Positions 8,108-16,311 of a stretch of DNA of 64,000 nt are shown here, piece by piece. Both the position numbers and the translations under genes were made by a program. Every line of letters starts with the position of its first letter. Within the stretch, counting starts at the first letter, position 1. The DNA lies in the NCBI GenBank assembly GCA_024653215.1, contig JANLFU010000001.1, positions 369,932-433,931 of the forward strand, given 5' to 3'. Source of the stretch: Candidatus Saccharicenans sp. (lineage in GTDB: Bacteria > Acidobacteriota > Aminicenantia > Aminicenantales > Saccharicenantaceae). The notes beneath the pieces are model-generated. The model was not told the origin of the DNA and made no database searches. It was given only the letters and a program-made list of their open reading frames with translations.

Positions 8108-9325
8108 ATGAATAATGATCAAAGTGATCAGGCCACCGAGCGGCTTTATTTCCAGGATGCTTACCTGCAGGAGTTTTCGGCCCGGGTTACAGGTCGAGAA
8201 TCGAGGGAAGGCAGCCCGGTGGTCGTCCTGGACCGGACGGCCTTCTATCCAGAATCCGGCGGACAGCCCCATGACCTGGGCTGGCTGAACGAGGTCCGGG
8301 TGATAAGGGTTGAAGAGGAGGACGGTCGCATCCTGCATTTCCTGGAAAAAGATTTGACCGGAGATGAAGTCCGGGGCCGCCTCGACTGGCCGCGGCGCTT
8401 TGACCACATGCAGCAGCATACCGGCCAGCATATCCTGTCGCAGGCTTTCTACGAGATAATTAAGGGCGAAACCCTGTCCTTCCATCTCGGGCAGGAAGAG
8501 TCAACGGTCGAGATCGGAATTCCCACCATCAAGGATGAGACATTGCAGAGAGTGGAAGAGCTGGCCAACAGGATCGTTTTCTCTGATCTGGAGGTCAAGA
8601 CCTATTTTCTGCCCGAGGAGGAGCTCAAGACCATCCCGCTTCGCAAGCCGCCTAAAAAGTCCGGCCTGGTCAGGGTGGTCGAAGTCTCCGGCTTTGATTA
8701 TTCAGCCTGCGGCGGTACCCACTGCCGCCGCACCGGGGAAGTGGGCCTGATAAAAATCCTGAAGCAGGATAAAATCAGGGGTAACCTGCGTTTTTCCTTT
8801 GTCTGCGGTTTCCGGGCCCTGAGAGAATTTGAAAATCGCCGGCGCTACCTGCAGTCGGCGGCCGTGCTGTTCTCGGCCGAGGAGTCAGAAGTGGCCGCCT
8901 GTGTCGAAAAGAACCTGGCCGAACTGAAAAACCTCAAGAAGAAGCAGAAAAAGCTGGAAGAAAGGCTATCCTTTTTCGAAGCCCGGGAGATGCTGGCCCA
9001 GAGTCAGGGCGGGATAATTTCCGGCCTGTATCCCGATAAATCTCCCGAAGAGGTCAAATTTCTGGCTCTAAACCTGGTGCACCAGGCAGAAGTCATGGCC
9101 GTGCTGGCGGCCTACCGGAACGAGCATTTTCACCTGGTGGTGGCGGTTTCCGATGGCCTGAAGGTCGATGTCCGGGAGGTCATCCCGGTCCTGCAGGCTG
9201 AAATGCAGCTCAAGGGTGGCGGCAGCCCGACTCTCATCGAGCTGGTCAGCCCGGAAAAGGATAAGGCCGCTCGGGCCATTGAACTGGTGCTGGAGTTCTT
9301 AAAGGCAAGAAGCGGGCGGGCCTGA
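8108..9325 (+). CDS. AlaX-type alanyl-tRNA editing protein with DHHA1 domain
   Basis: A 405-residue free-standing homologue of the editing half of alanyl-tRNA synthetase. It should hydrolyse Ser- or Gly-tRNA(Ala). The zinc-binding editing motifs are present: HMQQHTGQH (HxxxH) near residue 100 and CGGTHCRRTGEVG near residue 200. The first half has the AlaRS-like FYPESGGQPHD motif. A lysine-rich coiled-coil segment (residues about 265-295) leads into a C-terminal DHHA1-like domain with GGGSPTLIEL. This long form corresponds to AlaX-L proteins. It has its own promoter and ends 2 bases before the convergent permease gene. Confidence 0.88.
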   Translation: MNNDQSDQATERLYFQDAYLQEFSARVTGRESREGSPVVVLDRTAFYPESGGQPHDLGWLNEVRVIRVEEEDGRILHFLEKDLTGDEVRGRLDWPRRFDHMQQHTGQHILSQAFYEIIKGETLSFHLGQEESTVEIGIPTIKDETLQRVEELANRIVFSDLEVKTYFLPEEELKTIPLRKPPKKSGLVRVVEVSGFDYSACGGTHCRRTGEVGLIKILKQDKIRGNLRFSFVCGFRALREFENRRRYLQSAAVLFSAEESEVAACVEKNLAELKNLKKKQKKLEERLSFFEAREMLAQSQGGIISGLYPDKSPEEVKFLALNLVHQAEVMAVLAAYRNEHFHLVVAVSDGLKVDVREVIPVLQAEMQLKGGGSPTLIELVSPEKDKAARAIELVLEFLKARSGRA

Positions 9326-9327
9326 AC

Positions 9328-10578
9328 TCACTCGTATCTCAGGCAGACAATCGGGTCCATCCGGGCCGCCTTCTGGGCGGGGAAAATACCGAAAAACAAT
9401 CCCACGGCCATGGATACCGAGAGTCCCAGGAAAACCGACCACCAGGTGACGGCGGCCGGCAGGGGAGTGGTCGCCCCGATGATAAGGGCGATGCCGAATC
9501 CGGCCAGGATTCCGATCAGTCCGCCCAGCCCGGTCAGGACCACTGATTCCAGCAGGAACTGCTTGATGATGTCGCCGGCCCGCGCCCCGATAGCCTTCCT
9601 GATGCCGATTTCCCTGGTCCTTTCCTTGACCGCCACCAGCATGATGTTCATAACTCCGATGCCGCCCACCAGTAGGCCTATTGAGGAGATGACGATCATC
9701 ACGATAAAGGCCGCCCCGGTAATCTGGTTGTAGAGGGTCAGCAGGGTTTCCTGGGTATAGATGGAAAAGTCGTTGGGCTTGTCGGGCGGGACCTTTCTTC
9801 TGACCCGGAGCAGGTTGGTGACCTGTTCGATGGTTTCCTCCACCTTGGTCGGGTCCCTGGGGGTCATGGTCAATTGCAGAGAACTCATATCATAGGGAAA
9901 ATACTTCATCAGGCTGGTATAGGGAATCACCAGGATATTGTCCTGGCTCTGGCCGAACATCTGTCCCCGCTTGCCCAGAACGCCGATGACCGTGAAGCTC
10001 TCACCGCCAATTCTTATTTCCTTGCCCAGGGGATTGGTGTGAGGGAACAGGGCTTCGGCCACTTCCGAACCCAGCAGGCAGACCCTGGCCTTATGCCGGA
10101 TTTCAGCCCCGGTGAAGCCACGCCCTTCTTTTGGCAGATAGATGGCATAGACCTTAAAAAAGTTTTCGTCGGTCCCGAACAGGATGGCGTTATCGCTTTT
10201 CATGTTCTGGTACTTTACTTCGGGAAGCGCCAGGAAATTGGGGTTCAGCCAGATGGTCAGGCCCCCCACCAGCGGGCATTCCCGCAGGATGGCTTCGGCA
10301 TCGTCCAGGGACAGGTCTTTTCTCTGCCTTTCTTCTTCAGAGATGTTGCCCATTCTGACCGGCTCAAATTTTTGTACCATGATCAGGCTGCTGCCGACTT
10401 TCTCTATTTCTCCGGCGATGGTCTGGTTCAGCCCCTGAATGACCGAAACCATGGCGATGACGGTCATGACCCCGATGACAATGCCCAGGGTGGTCAGGAA
10501 GGAGCGCATTTTATGGGCCCTGATAGACTCCAGGGCCATTCCAAATATTTCCTGGAACAGTCCGGTCCTGGCTTTCAT
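9328..10578 (-). CDS. MacB/FtsX-type ABC transporter permease (second of pair)
   Basis: A 416-residue MacB-family permease. One membrane segment lies near the N-terminus (FLTTLGIVIGVMTVIAMVSVI), then a large extracytoplasmic MacB-PCD domain, then three C-terminal segments (FtsX domain: VMIVISSIGLLVGGIGVMNIMLV, then the GIRKAIGA coupling loop, then VVLTGLGGLIGILAGFGIALI). Its ATG overlaps the stop of the upstream permease (ATGA), so both are made together, probably as a heterodimer. Such proteins couple cytoplasmic ATP hydrolysis to periplasmic movements that export lipids, peptides or lipoproteins. No ATPase or membrane-fusion gene accompanies it here. Confidence 0.88.
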   Translation of the reverse strand: MKARTGLFQEIFGMALESIRAHKMRSFLTTLGIVIGVMTVIAMVSVIQGLNQTIAGEIEKVGSSLIMVQKFEPVRMGNISEEERQRKDLSLDDAEAILRECPLVGGLTIWLNPNFLALPEVKYQNMKSDNAILFGTDENFFKVYAIYLPKEGRGFTGAEIRHKARVCLLGSEVAEALFPHTNPLGKEIRIGGESFTVIGVLGKRGQMFGQSQDNILVIPYTSLMKYFPYDMSSLQLTMTPRDPTKVEETIEQVTNLLRVRRKVPPDKPNDFSIYTQETLLTLYNQITGAAFIVMIVISSIGLLVGGIGVMNIMLVAVKERTREIGIRKAIGARAGDIIKQFLLESVVLTGLGGLIGILAGFGIALIIGATTPLPAAVTWWSVFLGLSVSMAVGLFFGIFPAQKAARMDPIVCLRYE

Positions 10579-11816
10579 TGTTCTGACCTCAGGGCTTCCA
10601 CCGGGTTGAGCCTGGCCGCCCGGTTGGCCGGGTAGATGCCGAAGAACAGGCCGACCATGGTCGACATCATGATGGCCACGACGATCGAAACCGGGTCAAC
10701 CCTGGAGGGCAGGGAAGTGGCCGCGGTGACCGCCGTGGCAATCAGGTAGCCCAGCAGGATGCCGATTATCCCGCCCACCCCGGAAATGATGGCCGATTCA
10801 ATCAGGAACTGTATCAGGACATCCCGGCGCCTGGCTCCCACCGCCATCCTGATCCCAATTTCCTTGGTCCTTTCGGTCACCGAGACCAGCATGATATTCA
10901 TGATGACAATACCGCCGACCAGCAGGGCGATGGCCGAGATGGCAATCATGGCGAAATAGATTCCCGAGGTGGCCGACTTGTAAAACTGGATGAAGGTATC
11001 GGAGGTGACGAAGGCAAAATCGTCCGGCTGGCCGTAGGTCCTTTTCCGGACCGACCTGAGGATAGTCCGGACCTCCTCCATGGCCCTGGCCATAGCTTCC
11101 TGGGAAGAGGTGTGAATGTTGATGCTTATCGTCTGGCGGCTGCCGTAAATCTTCATGAAGGTGGAAATGGGTATCCAGGCGTAATTGTCCTGGCTGAAGC
11201 CGAGCAGCTTGCCCTTCTTCTTGCCCAGGCCGATAATCTCGAAGTTCTGGTTACCGATTTTAAGCCAGCGGCCCACCGGGTCCAGTCCCGGAAACAGGTT
11301 TTCGGCCACGTCGGCTCCGATTATGCAGACATAGCGGGAGCGGTCTTCATCGTCCTGGCTGATAAAGCGGCCCCGTTCCAGCTCCAGGACCGAGCCGATC
11401 AGGTGGTCAACGGCAGTTACCCCGCGGATGGAGACATCCTTGATTGACCGGCTTCCGTACTTGGCCGTCCGGCTGGTGTTGACCGAAGCCCCGACCAGTT
11501 GGCAGGAGCGGCAGAGCTGGCGCAGTGTCCTCATGTCCTCCAGGGTCAGGTCCTTGCGTTTCATCTGTTCCTGGTATTCCTTGATGGTGGTGATAAAGGG
11601 TGCGAATTTGGAGACGGAGAAGTCATTGGCCCCGTAGAAAGACATCCTGGTATAGACATAATTGTTGAGCCCCTGAATGACCGAGACCACGGCGATGATG
11701 GTCAGCACCCCGATGATCACCCCGAGCAGGGTCAGGAAAGTCCGCAGCTTGTTATGCCAGAGGGAGTCGAAGGCCATGTCCAGCGACTCGCTGAGGTAAA
11801 GGCTGCTTCTTCTCAT
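10575..11816 (-). CDS. MacB/FtsX-type ABC transporter permease (first of pair)
   Basis: A 413-residue paralogue of the downstream gene with the same layout: N-terminal FLTLLGVIIGVLTIIAVVSVI membrane segment, a periplasmic domain of roughly 220 residues, then FAMIAISAIALLVGGIVIMNIML and two further helices with the GIRMAVGARRRDVL coupling loop. The pair reads toward lower coordinates and this gene is promoter-proximal. An AT-rich stretch at 11837-11850 (TATAAAAT on the minus strand) is a likely -10. The gene begins with ATG at 11816 behind a weak ribosome-binding site. Substrate unknown; the ATPase must be encoded elsewhere. Confidence 0.87.
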   Translation of the reverse strand: MRRSSLYLSESLDMAFDSLWHNKLRTFLTLLGVIIGVLTIIAVVSVIQGLNNYVYTRMSFYGANDFSVSKFAPFITTIKEYQEQMKRKDLTLEDMRTLRQLCRSCQLVGASVNTSRTAKYGSRSIKDVSIRGVTAVDHLIGSVLELERGRFISQDDEDRSRYVCIIGADVAENLFPGLDPVGRWLKIGNQNFEIIGLGKKKGKLLGFSQDNYAWIPISTFMKIYGSRQTISINIHTSSQEAMARAMEEVRTILRSVRKRTYGQPDDFAFVTSDTFIQFYKSATSGIYFAMIAISAIALLVGGIVIMNIMLVSVTERTKEIGIRMAVGARRRDVLIQFLIESAIISGVGGIIGILLGYLIATAVTAATSLPSRVDPVSIVVAIMMSTMVGLFFGIYPANRAARLNPVEALRSEQ

Positions 11817-11983
11817 TTCTATCTGCCAGTAAGTTTACTATATTTTATACGAAAGAATAAGGGGCGGGTTCTGCGGAGAGGGATGTGGCTGTTGCCGGCC
11901 AGATTGCGGTCGCTGGGACCGGGTGGGATGTCTATCAGGCCATTGGTCCTGGCTGCCTCCGGCCGGGCCGAAGATCTGCTTTA

Positions 11984-12012
11984 TTGACTGGGCGGTAAAC
12001 CCGGTCAATAAT
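11984..12012 (+). promoter_or_regulatory. Sigma70-like promoter for the PK-C domain gene
   Basis: TTGACT at 11984-11989, a 17-base spacer, and AATAAT at 12007-12012. A strong GGAGGAGAGG ribosome-binding site follows at 12033-12042 before ATG 12046. Confidence 0.6.
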
Positions 12013-12045
12013 TAGAAATTAAATATAAAGTTGGAGGAGAGGCAG

Positions 12046-12663
12046 ATGTGCCAGTTTGACCTTGAAGCCGAAGGGCAGAGTGTGCCCTGTCTTTACTTTG
12101 ATGAACCGGGACCTGTCAACACCGAGGCTACCTTGAAGAGAGCGGCCATCAGGGCGGCTGAACTCAGTATCAAACAGGTGGTGGTGGCCTCGGCCTCAGG
12201 GGAGACGGCCCTGAAGGCAGCCGAAATTTTCCATGACTGCCGGCTGGTGGTGGTCACCCATTCCACCGGTTTCTACCGGCCCAACTTCCAGGAGATGCCG
12301 GAAGAGATAAGACATCGCCTGGAAGAAAAGGGGGTGAAGGTCCTGACCTGCCAGCATGCTTTCGGCGGGGTTAACCGGGCGGTGCGAAAGAAACTCGGGA
12401 CCTACCAGCTGGATGAAATCATCGCCTATACCCTGAGAGCCTTCGGCGAGGGAATGAAGGTGGCCATCGAGGTCAGCCTGATGGCGGCCGATGCCGGACT
12501 GCTGGAAACCGGCCAGCCCTGCCTGGCCATGGGCGGAACTGAAAAGGGAGTGGACACGGCCATATTGCTCAAACCGGTCAATGCCCAGAATTTCTTCGAC
12601 CTGAGGGTCATGGAAATCCTGGCCAAGCCCGGCTTTCACCACGAGGAAGCCAGGAAAAAGTAA
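12046..12663 (+). CDS. Stand-alone pyruvate kinase C-terminal (alpha/beta) domain protein
   Basis: A 205-residue protein whose body matches the C-terminal allosteric domain of pyruvate kinase, without the catalytic barrel. The start at 12046 (MCQFDLEAEG) is chosen because GGAGGAGAGG lies immediately upstream; a TTG at 12031 would use that site as coding sequence. Visible parts: an AIRAAELSIKQVVVASASGETALKAAEIF region typical of the PK-C fold, and a CLAMGGTEKGVDTAILLKP end. Single PK-C proteins are known in bacteria and archaea, but their function is not established. It could bind a phospho-ligand as a sensor. The gene has its own promoter and no operon partner. Confidence 0.75.
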   Translation: MCQFDLEAEGQSVPCLYFDEPGPVNTEATLKRAAIRAAELSIKQVVVASASGETALKAAEIFHDCRLVVVTHSTGFYRPNFQEMPEEIRHRLEEKGVKVLTCQHAFGGVNRAVRKKLGTYQLDEIIAYTLRAFGEGMKVAIEVSLMAADAGLLETGQPCLAMGGTEKGVDTAILLKPVNAQNFFDLRVMEILAKPGFHHEEARKK

Positions 12664-12844
12664 GCCCATAAGAAAGTTTCCAGGTTATTGGTCGCCCGGT
12701 CTGGTTGACCCAGACAGAAAAGATTCCTCTGCGATTTACCTTCATTTCTTATTTTCTTAATAAATTTCGGTTGGGGTGGTATGTATTTTTCTGTTCGTCG
12801 GTGAAATGGCCATCCCCGACAGGCTCTACTTTTGTTCGCAGCTC

Positions 12845-12853
12845 TGGTAAAAT
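12845..12853 (+). promoter_or_regulatory. Extended -10 candidate for the pseudouridine synthase gene
   Basis: TGgTAAAAT at 12845-12853 abuts the GTG at 12854. If it is used, transcription starts near 12860, downstream of that GTG, which argues for a later start codon in the gene. Confidence 0.4.
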
Positions 12854-13609
12854 GTGAGCAGAGTTTATGCCGGGAGAAAGACCATTATCAGGCTGAACAA
12901 GTTTTTGGCACAGGCGGGACTGGCCTCGCGCCGGGAAGCCGACCGGATGATCCAGGAAGGTCGGGTCAGACTCAATGGCCGGGTGGTGACCGAACTCGGG
13001 GTGAAGGTTGATGAGCATAAAGACCGGGTGGAAGTTGATAACCGTCCGGTCAGGTTGCCCTCAGAACATGTTTGCCTCCTGCTAAATAAACCGGCCGGCT
13101 ACATAGTGACGTTAGACGACCCCCAGCAGCGGAAGACGGTGATGGAGCTGCTGCCGCGCCTGCCGGTCCGGGTCTTTCCCGTGGGCCGGCTTGATGCCGA
13201 AACCGAAGGCCTGCTGCTTTTTACCAACGACGGAGAACTGGCCCACCGCCTGACCCACCCGCGATACGAAATTAAAAAGCTTTATGAAGTAAAGGTGAAA
13301 GGCTTTGTCGAGGATAAAGAGCTGGAGAAGCTGGAAAAAGGAATCTTCATAGACGGTCGGAAGACGGCCCCGGCCAGGGCCAGGATTATCTACCGCAACC
13401 GCGAAAAATCATTGCTGAGCCTGGAAATCCACGAAGGCCGCAAGCACGAAGTGCGCAAGATGCTCTATGCCCTGGGCTTTGAAGTTAGAAAACTTCGACG
13501 GGTGTCCTTCGCCGGACTCACCATCAAGGGCTTGCGCCGGGGTTTCTGGCGGCGGCTCAGGCCGGAAGAGGTGGACAGGCTGAAGAAAATGACCGGCCTG
13601 GCTGATTAG
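12854..13609 (+). CDS. RluB/RsuA-family pseudouridine synthase
   Basis: A protein of up to 251 residues that isomerises uridine to pseudouridine in rRNA. It has an N-terminal S4 RNA-binding domain (IRLNKFLAQAGLASRREADRMIQEGRVRLNG) and the RsuA-family catalytic motif PVGRLDAETEGLLLFTNDGELAHRL with its aspartate. It is probably the RluB type (23S rRNA), but RsuA cannot be excluded. The start is uncertain. GTG 12854 is the only common start codon, yet it sits on a promoter-like -10. An ATT at 12884, preceded by GGGAGAAAG, would give a protein beginning MIRLNKFLAQ, the usual family N-terminus. Confidence 0.88.
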   Translation: MSRVYAGRKTIIRLNKFLAQAGLASRREADRMIQEGRVRLNGRVVTELGVKVDEHKDRVEVDNRPVRLPSEHVCLLLNKPAGYIVTLDDPQQRKTVMELLPRLPVRVFPVGRLDAETEGLLLFTNDGELAHRLTHPRYEIKKLYEVKVKGFVEDKELEKLEKGIFIDGRKTAPARARIIYRNREKSLLSLEIHEGRKHEVRKMLYALGFEVRKLRRVSFAGLTIKGLRRGFWRRLRPEEVDRLKKMTGLAD

Positions 13610-13651
13610 ACCTCAAGCCTGGCCTGAATGTAAATTAGCCTGAGTCTAATC
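13604..13651. terminator. Inverted repeat between convergent genes
   Basis: GATTAGAC at 13604-13611 and GTCTAATC at 13644-13651 form an 8-bp stem, extendable by TCA/TGA with one bulged C. It spans the end of the pseudouridine synthase gene and faces the convergent LonB gene. No clear U-run, so its terminator role is tentative. Confidence 0.3.
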
Positions 13652-13709
13652 TATTCTGGTGGAGACGGGAACTTTCTCGAATCGAGAGACAAAGCTTTAA
13701 CCGGCTTAA

Positions 13710-16184
13710 TTAACCCTCTTCCGGTTCTTCCCCCGCTTCGCCCGATTCTTTTTCGATATGCTTCCAGAGAAGTTCGTCTTCGAATTCTTCCCAGGCCATG
13801 CCCAGGTGCCAGATGCCGGCATCGACCAGGCTGTTTATGGTCTCCTCTTCGTAGGTCCCGTTTTCCAGCCGGTCGCCGGCCCTGACCCCGGTCAGGATTT
13901 CCATTCCTTCGTCCACGGTCTTTATCGGGTAAATATGAAACTTGCCATCGGCCACGGCCCGGACCACTTCCTCTTTGAGCATCAGGTTCTTGACGTTCTG
14001 GTGGGGGATGATGACTCCCTGGGTTCCGGTCAGGCCGCGGGCCTTGCAGACCTGGAAAAAGCCTTCAATTTTTTCATTAACGCCGCCGATGGGCTGGATT
14101 TCGCCCCGCTGGTTGATGGAACCGGTAACAGCAATATCCTGGCGCAGGGGCACCCCGGACAGGCTGGAGAGTATGGCGAAGGCCTCGGCCGCCGAGGCGC
14201 TATCCCCGTCCACTCCGGAGTAAGATTGTTCAAAGGCAATGCTGGCCGACAGGGCAAACGGCTTGTCCTGGGCGTACTTGCCGCGCAGGTAACCGCTCAG
14301 AATTAAAACCCCCTTATTATGGGTTCGCCCGCTGAGGTCAGCTTCTCGCTCGATGTTGATGACTCCGGCCCGGCCGGTTGAGGTCCTGGCCGTGATCCTG
14401 GTCGGCTTGCCGAAGGCCAGTTCCCCGGTGTCGTAGACAGCCAGGCCGTTAACCTGCCCGACCACCCGGCCCTCGGTGTCGATCAGTATGGTCCCTTCTT
14501 CTATCATTTCCTGAATTTTTCTCTCCACCAGGTTGACCCGCTCGATTTTTTCCCGAATGGCCTTGTTGACATCTTCCCTGGAGATAACCTCTTTTCCAGC
14601 ATGCCTGGCCCAGTAGTCGGCTTCCCGGATGATATCAGCTACCAGGTGAAAGCGGGTGGACAGCTTTTTCTGCCGGCCGGACAGCCTGACCCCGAATTCC
14701 ACGATGGCCGCGATTCCTTCCCTGTCGACCGGTCGCAGGCCGTCCTCGTCGCAGATTTTCTTGATGAACCGGACATAGTCGTTGATGGTTTTCTTGTTTT
14801 TTTCCATTTCGGAATCGAACTCGACCTTGACCTTGAAGATCTTCTTGAAATCCTCGTCGTAGAAGTACAGCAGGTTGTAGAGGTAGTCGTCTCCGATCAT
14901 GATCACCTTGACCCGGCATTTTATGGGTTCCGGTTTCAGCCTGGCGGTGGAGATGGCAAAAATCGAGATGGGGTTCTGGATCTCGAAGGTCTGGTAACGC
15001 AGCGTCCGGAGGAGGGTGGGCCAGACTCCCGGCTCGGCCAGGACGTCCAGGGCATTGAGCACCAGGTAACCCCCGTTGGCCTTGAGGAAGGAGCCGGCTT
15101 TAATCTTGGTGAAGTCGGTCTGGGCCACGCCGAAGCGGCTGTAGGAATATTCGATGGTGCCGAAAAGGTTGGGATAGCTCGGCGAGATTTCCATCACCAC
15201 CGGCGCCCCGCTTGTTTCCGAGTTATCAACCAGCAGGTTAACCCGGTAGGAAAGATAAGGGTCGAGGCCGGTTTCCTTTTCCGGCTCTTCTTTGGGGGAA
15301 GCCTTGAACAAGTCCAGGTCGAGGGCCAGGTTTTTCTCCACCTCGTCCAGATATTGCTGCACGGCCGGGAAGGGTAGCTTTTGCCTCAGGTCGTTCAAAC
15401 CACCCTTGATGAGCGGGGTGCAGGCTTCAACCTCCAGGCTTTTCAGCTGGTTCTGGGTTTCTTCATCAATTTCCTTCAGGGTGGCGATCAGCTTTTCCAG
15501 CTGTTCGGTCAGTTGCTCGTATTTTTTCTTGAGTTCATCCAGCTGCTGCCTGGTCATTTTTTCTTCCCGGACCAGGGCTTCCAGCTTGTTGAAGGGAGTG
15601 GGCTGACCGTCAACCACTGGAATGAGATCGGGCCTGGTAAAGATGCCCACCGGAACCTGGATAACCGTAAAACCCTCGGCTGCCACCAGGTCGTCGAACT
15701 TCTGGAGTATTTCTCTCTGCTTGCGCTGCTGGGTTTCCAGGATGGCCTGCTTTTTTTCCTGGAAGTACTGGCTCTTCAGCAGCTCGGGGATGTTGGTCCG
15801 GAGCATGGCGATCAGCTTGTCCAGGCCCTCGCTCAACAGCCGGCCCCGGCCGGCGGGCAGGCTCAGCAGGACCGGCTCATCTGGCTTGCTGAAATTATTG
15901 ACGTACAGAAGGTCGTCGGGGATTTCCCCGGTCGCCCGGATCTTTTCCAGGAACTGCTTGATGGTGGTGGTGCGGCCGGTGCCGACCATGCCGGTGATGA
16001 AGATGTTATAGCCCCGGCTCTTTATTTCCAGGCCGGTTTTCAGTGATTCCAGGGCCCGGTCCTGTCCGATGATGTCCTCGCAGGCCGGGCAGCTGGCGGT
16101 GGTATCGTAGGCGATGGCCTCGGGCGGACAGCGCCAGTAGAGTTGCTCGGGTCCGAGTTCAAAAAAATTGCTGGCTGGTTTCAT
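13710..16184 (-). CDS. LonB-like AAA+ ATP-dependent protease (Lon-related)
   Basis: An 824-residue protease of the bacterial Lon-related LonB-like group. The N-terminal part holds an unusual Walker A, GMVGTGRTTT, near residue 60, followed by a long coiled-coil insertion (about residues 140-260) rich in Glu, Lys and Gln. The AAA+ core includes LKANGGYLVLNALDVL. The C-terminal Lon protease domain has the Ser-Lys dyad: the Ser in DGDSASAAEAF (about residue 660) and the Lys in GGVNEKIEGF (about residue 703). A ribosome-binding AGGAGC precedes the ATG, and TTGAAT-18-TAAAAA (16201-16230 on the minus strand) is a good promoter. It should degrade damaged proteins in the cytosol. The C-terminal tail beyond the protease domain is acidic. 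Confidence 0.93.
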   Translation of the reverse strand: MKPASNFFELGPEQLYWRCPPEAIAYDTTASCPACEDIIGQDRALESLKTGLEIKSRGYNIFITGMVGTGRTTTIKQFLEKIRATGEIPDDLLYVNNFSKPDEPVLLSLPAGRGRLLSEGLDKLIAMLRTNIPELLKSQYFQEKKQAILETQQRKQREILQKFDDLVAAEGFTVIQVPVGIFTRPDLIPVVDGQPTPFNKLEALVREEKMTRQQLDELKKKYEQLTEQLEKLIATLKEIDEETQNQLKSLEVEACTPLIKGGLNDLRQKLPFPAVQQYLDEVEKNLALDLDLFKASPKEEPEKETGLDPYLSYRVNLLVDNSETSGAPVVMEISPSYPNLFGTIEYSYSRFGVAQTDFTKIKAGSFLKANGGYLVLNALDVLAEPGVWPTLLRTLRYQTFEIQNPISIFAISTARLKPEPIKCRVKVIMIGDDYLYNLLYFYDEDFKKIFKVKVEFDSEMEKNKKTINDYVRFIKKICDEDGLRPVDREGIAAIVEFGVRLSGRQKKLSTRFHLVADIIREADYWARHAGKEVISREDVNKAIREKIERVNLVERKIQEMIEEGTILIDTEGRVVGQVNGLAVYDTGELAFGKPTRITARTSTGRAGVINIEREADLSGRTHNKGVLILSGYLRGKYAQDKPFALSASIAFEQSYSGVDGDSASAAEAFAILSSLSGVPLRQDIAVTGSINQRGEIQPIGGVNEKIEGFFQVCKARGLTGTQGVIIPHQNVKNLMLKEEVVRAVADGKFHIYPIKTVDEGMEILTGVRAGDRLENGTYEEETINSLVDAGIWHLGMAWEEFEDELLWKHIEKESGEAGEEPEEG

Positions 16185-16273
16185 ATTGGCTCCTGATTAC
16201 TTTTTACCATTAAGAGGGCCGGAAATTCAACTGTTGACTACCTCAGGTTGTTGCTGAAAAAAAAATCAAGTTC

Positions 16274-16282
16274 TGGTAAAAT
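16274..16282 (+). promoter_or_regulatory. Extended -10 promoter for the GNAT gene
   Basis: TGgTAAAAT at 16274-16282, divergent from the lonB promoter at 16201-16230. The predicted transcript would start near 16289, about 23 bases before ATG 16312. Confidence 0.5.
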
Positions 16283-16311
16283 CTGGAAAAACCGCTTTTC
16301 GGGTGCCAGTC

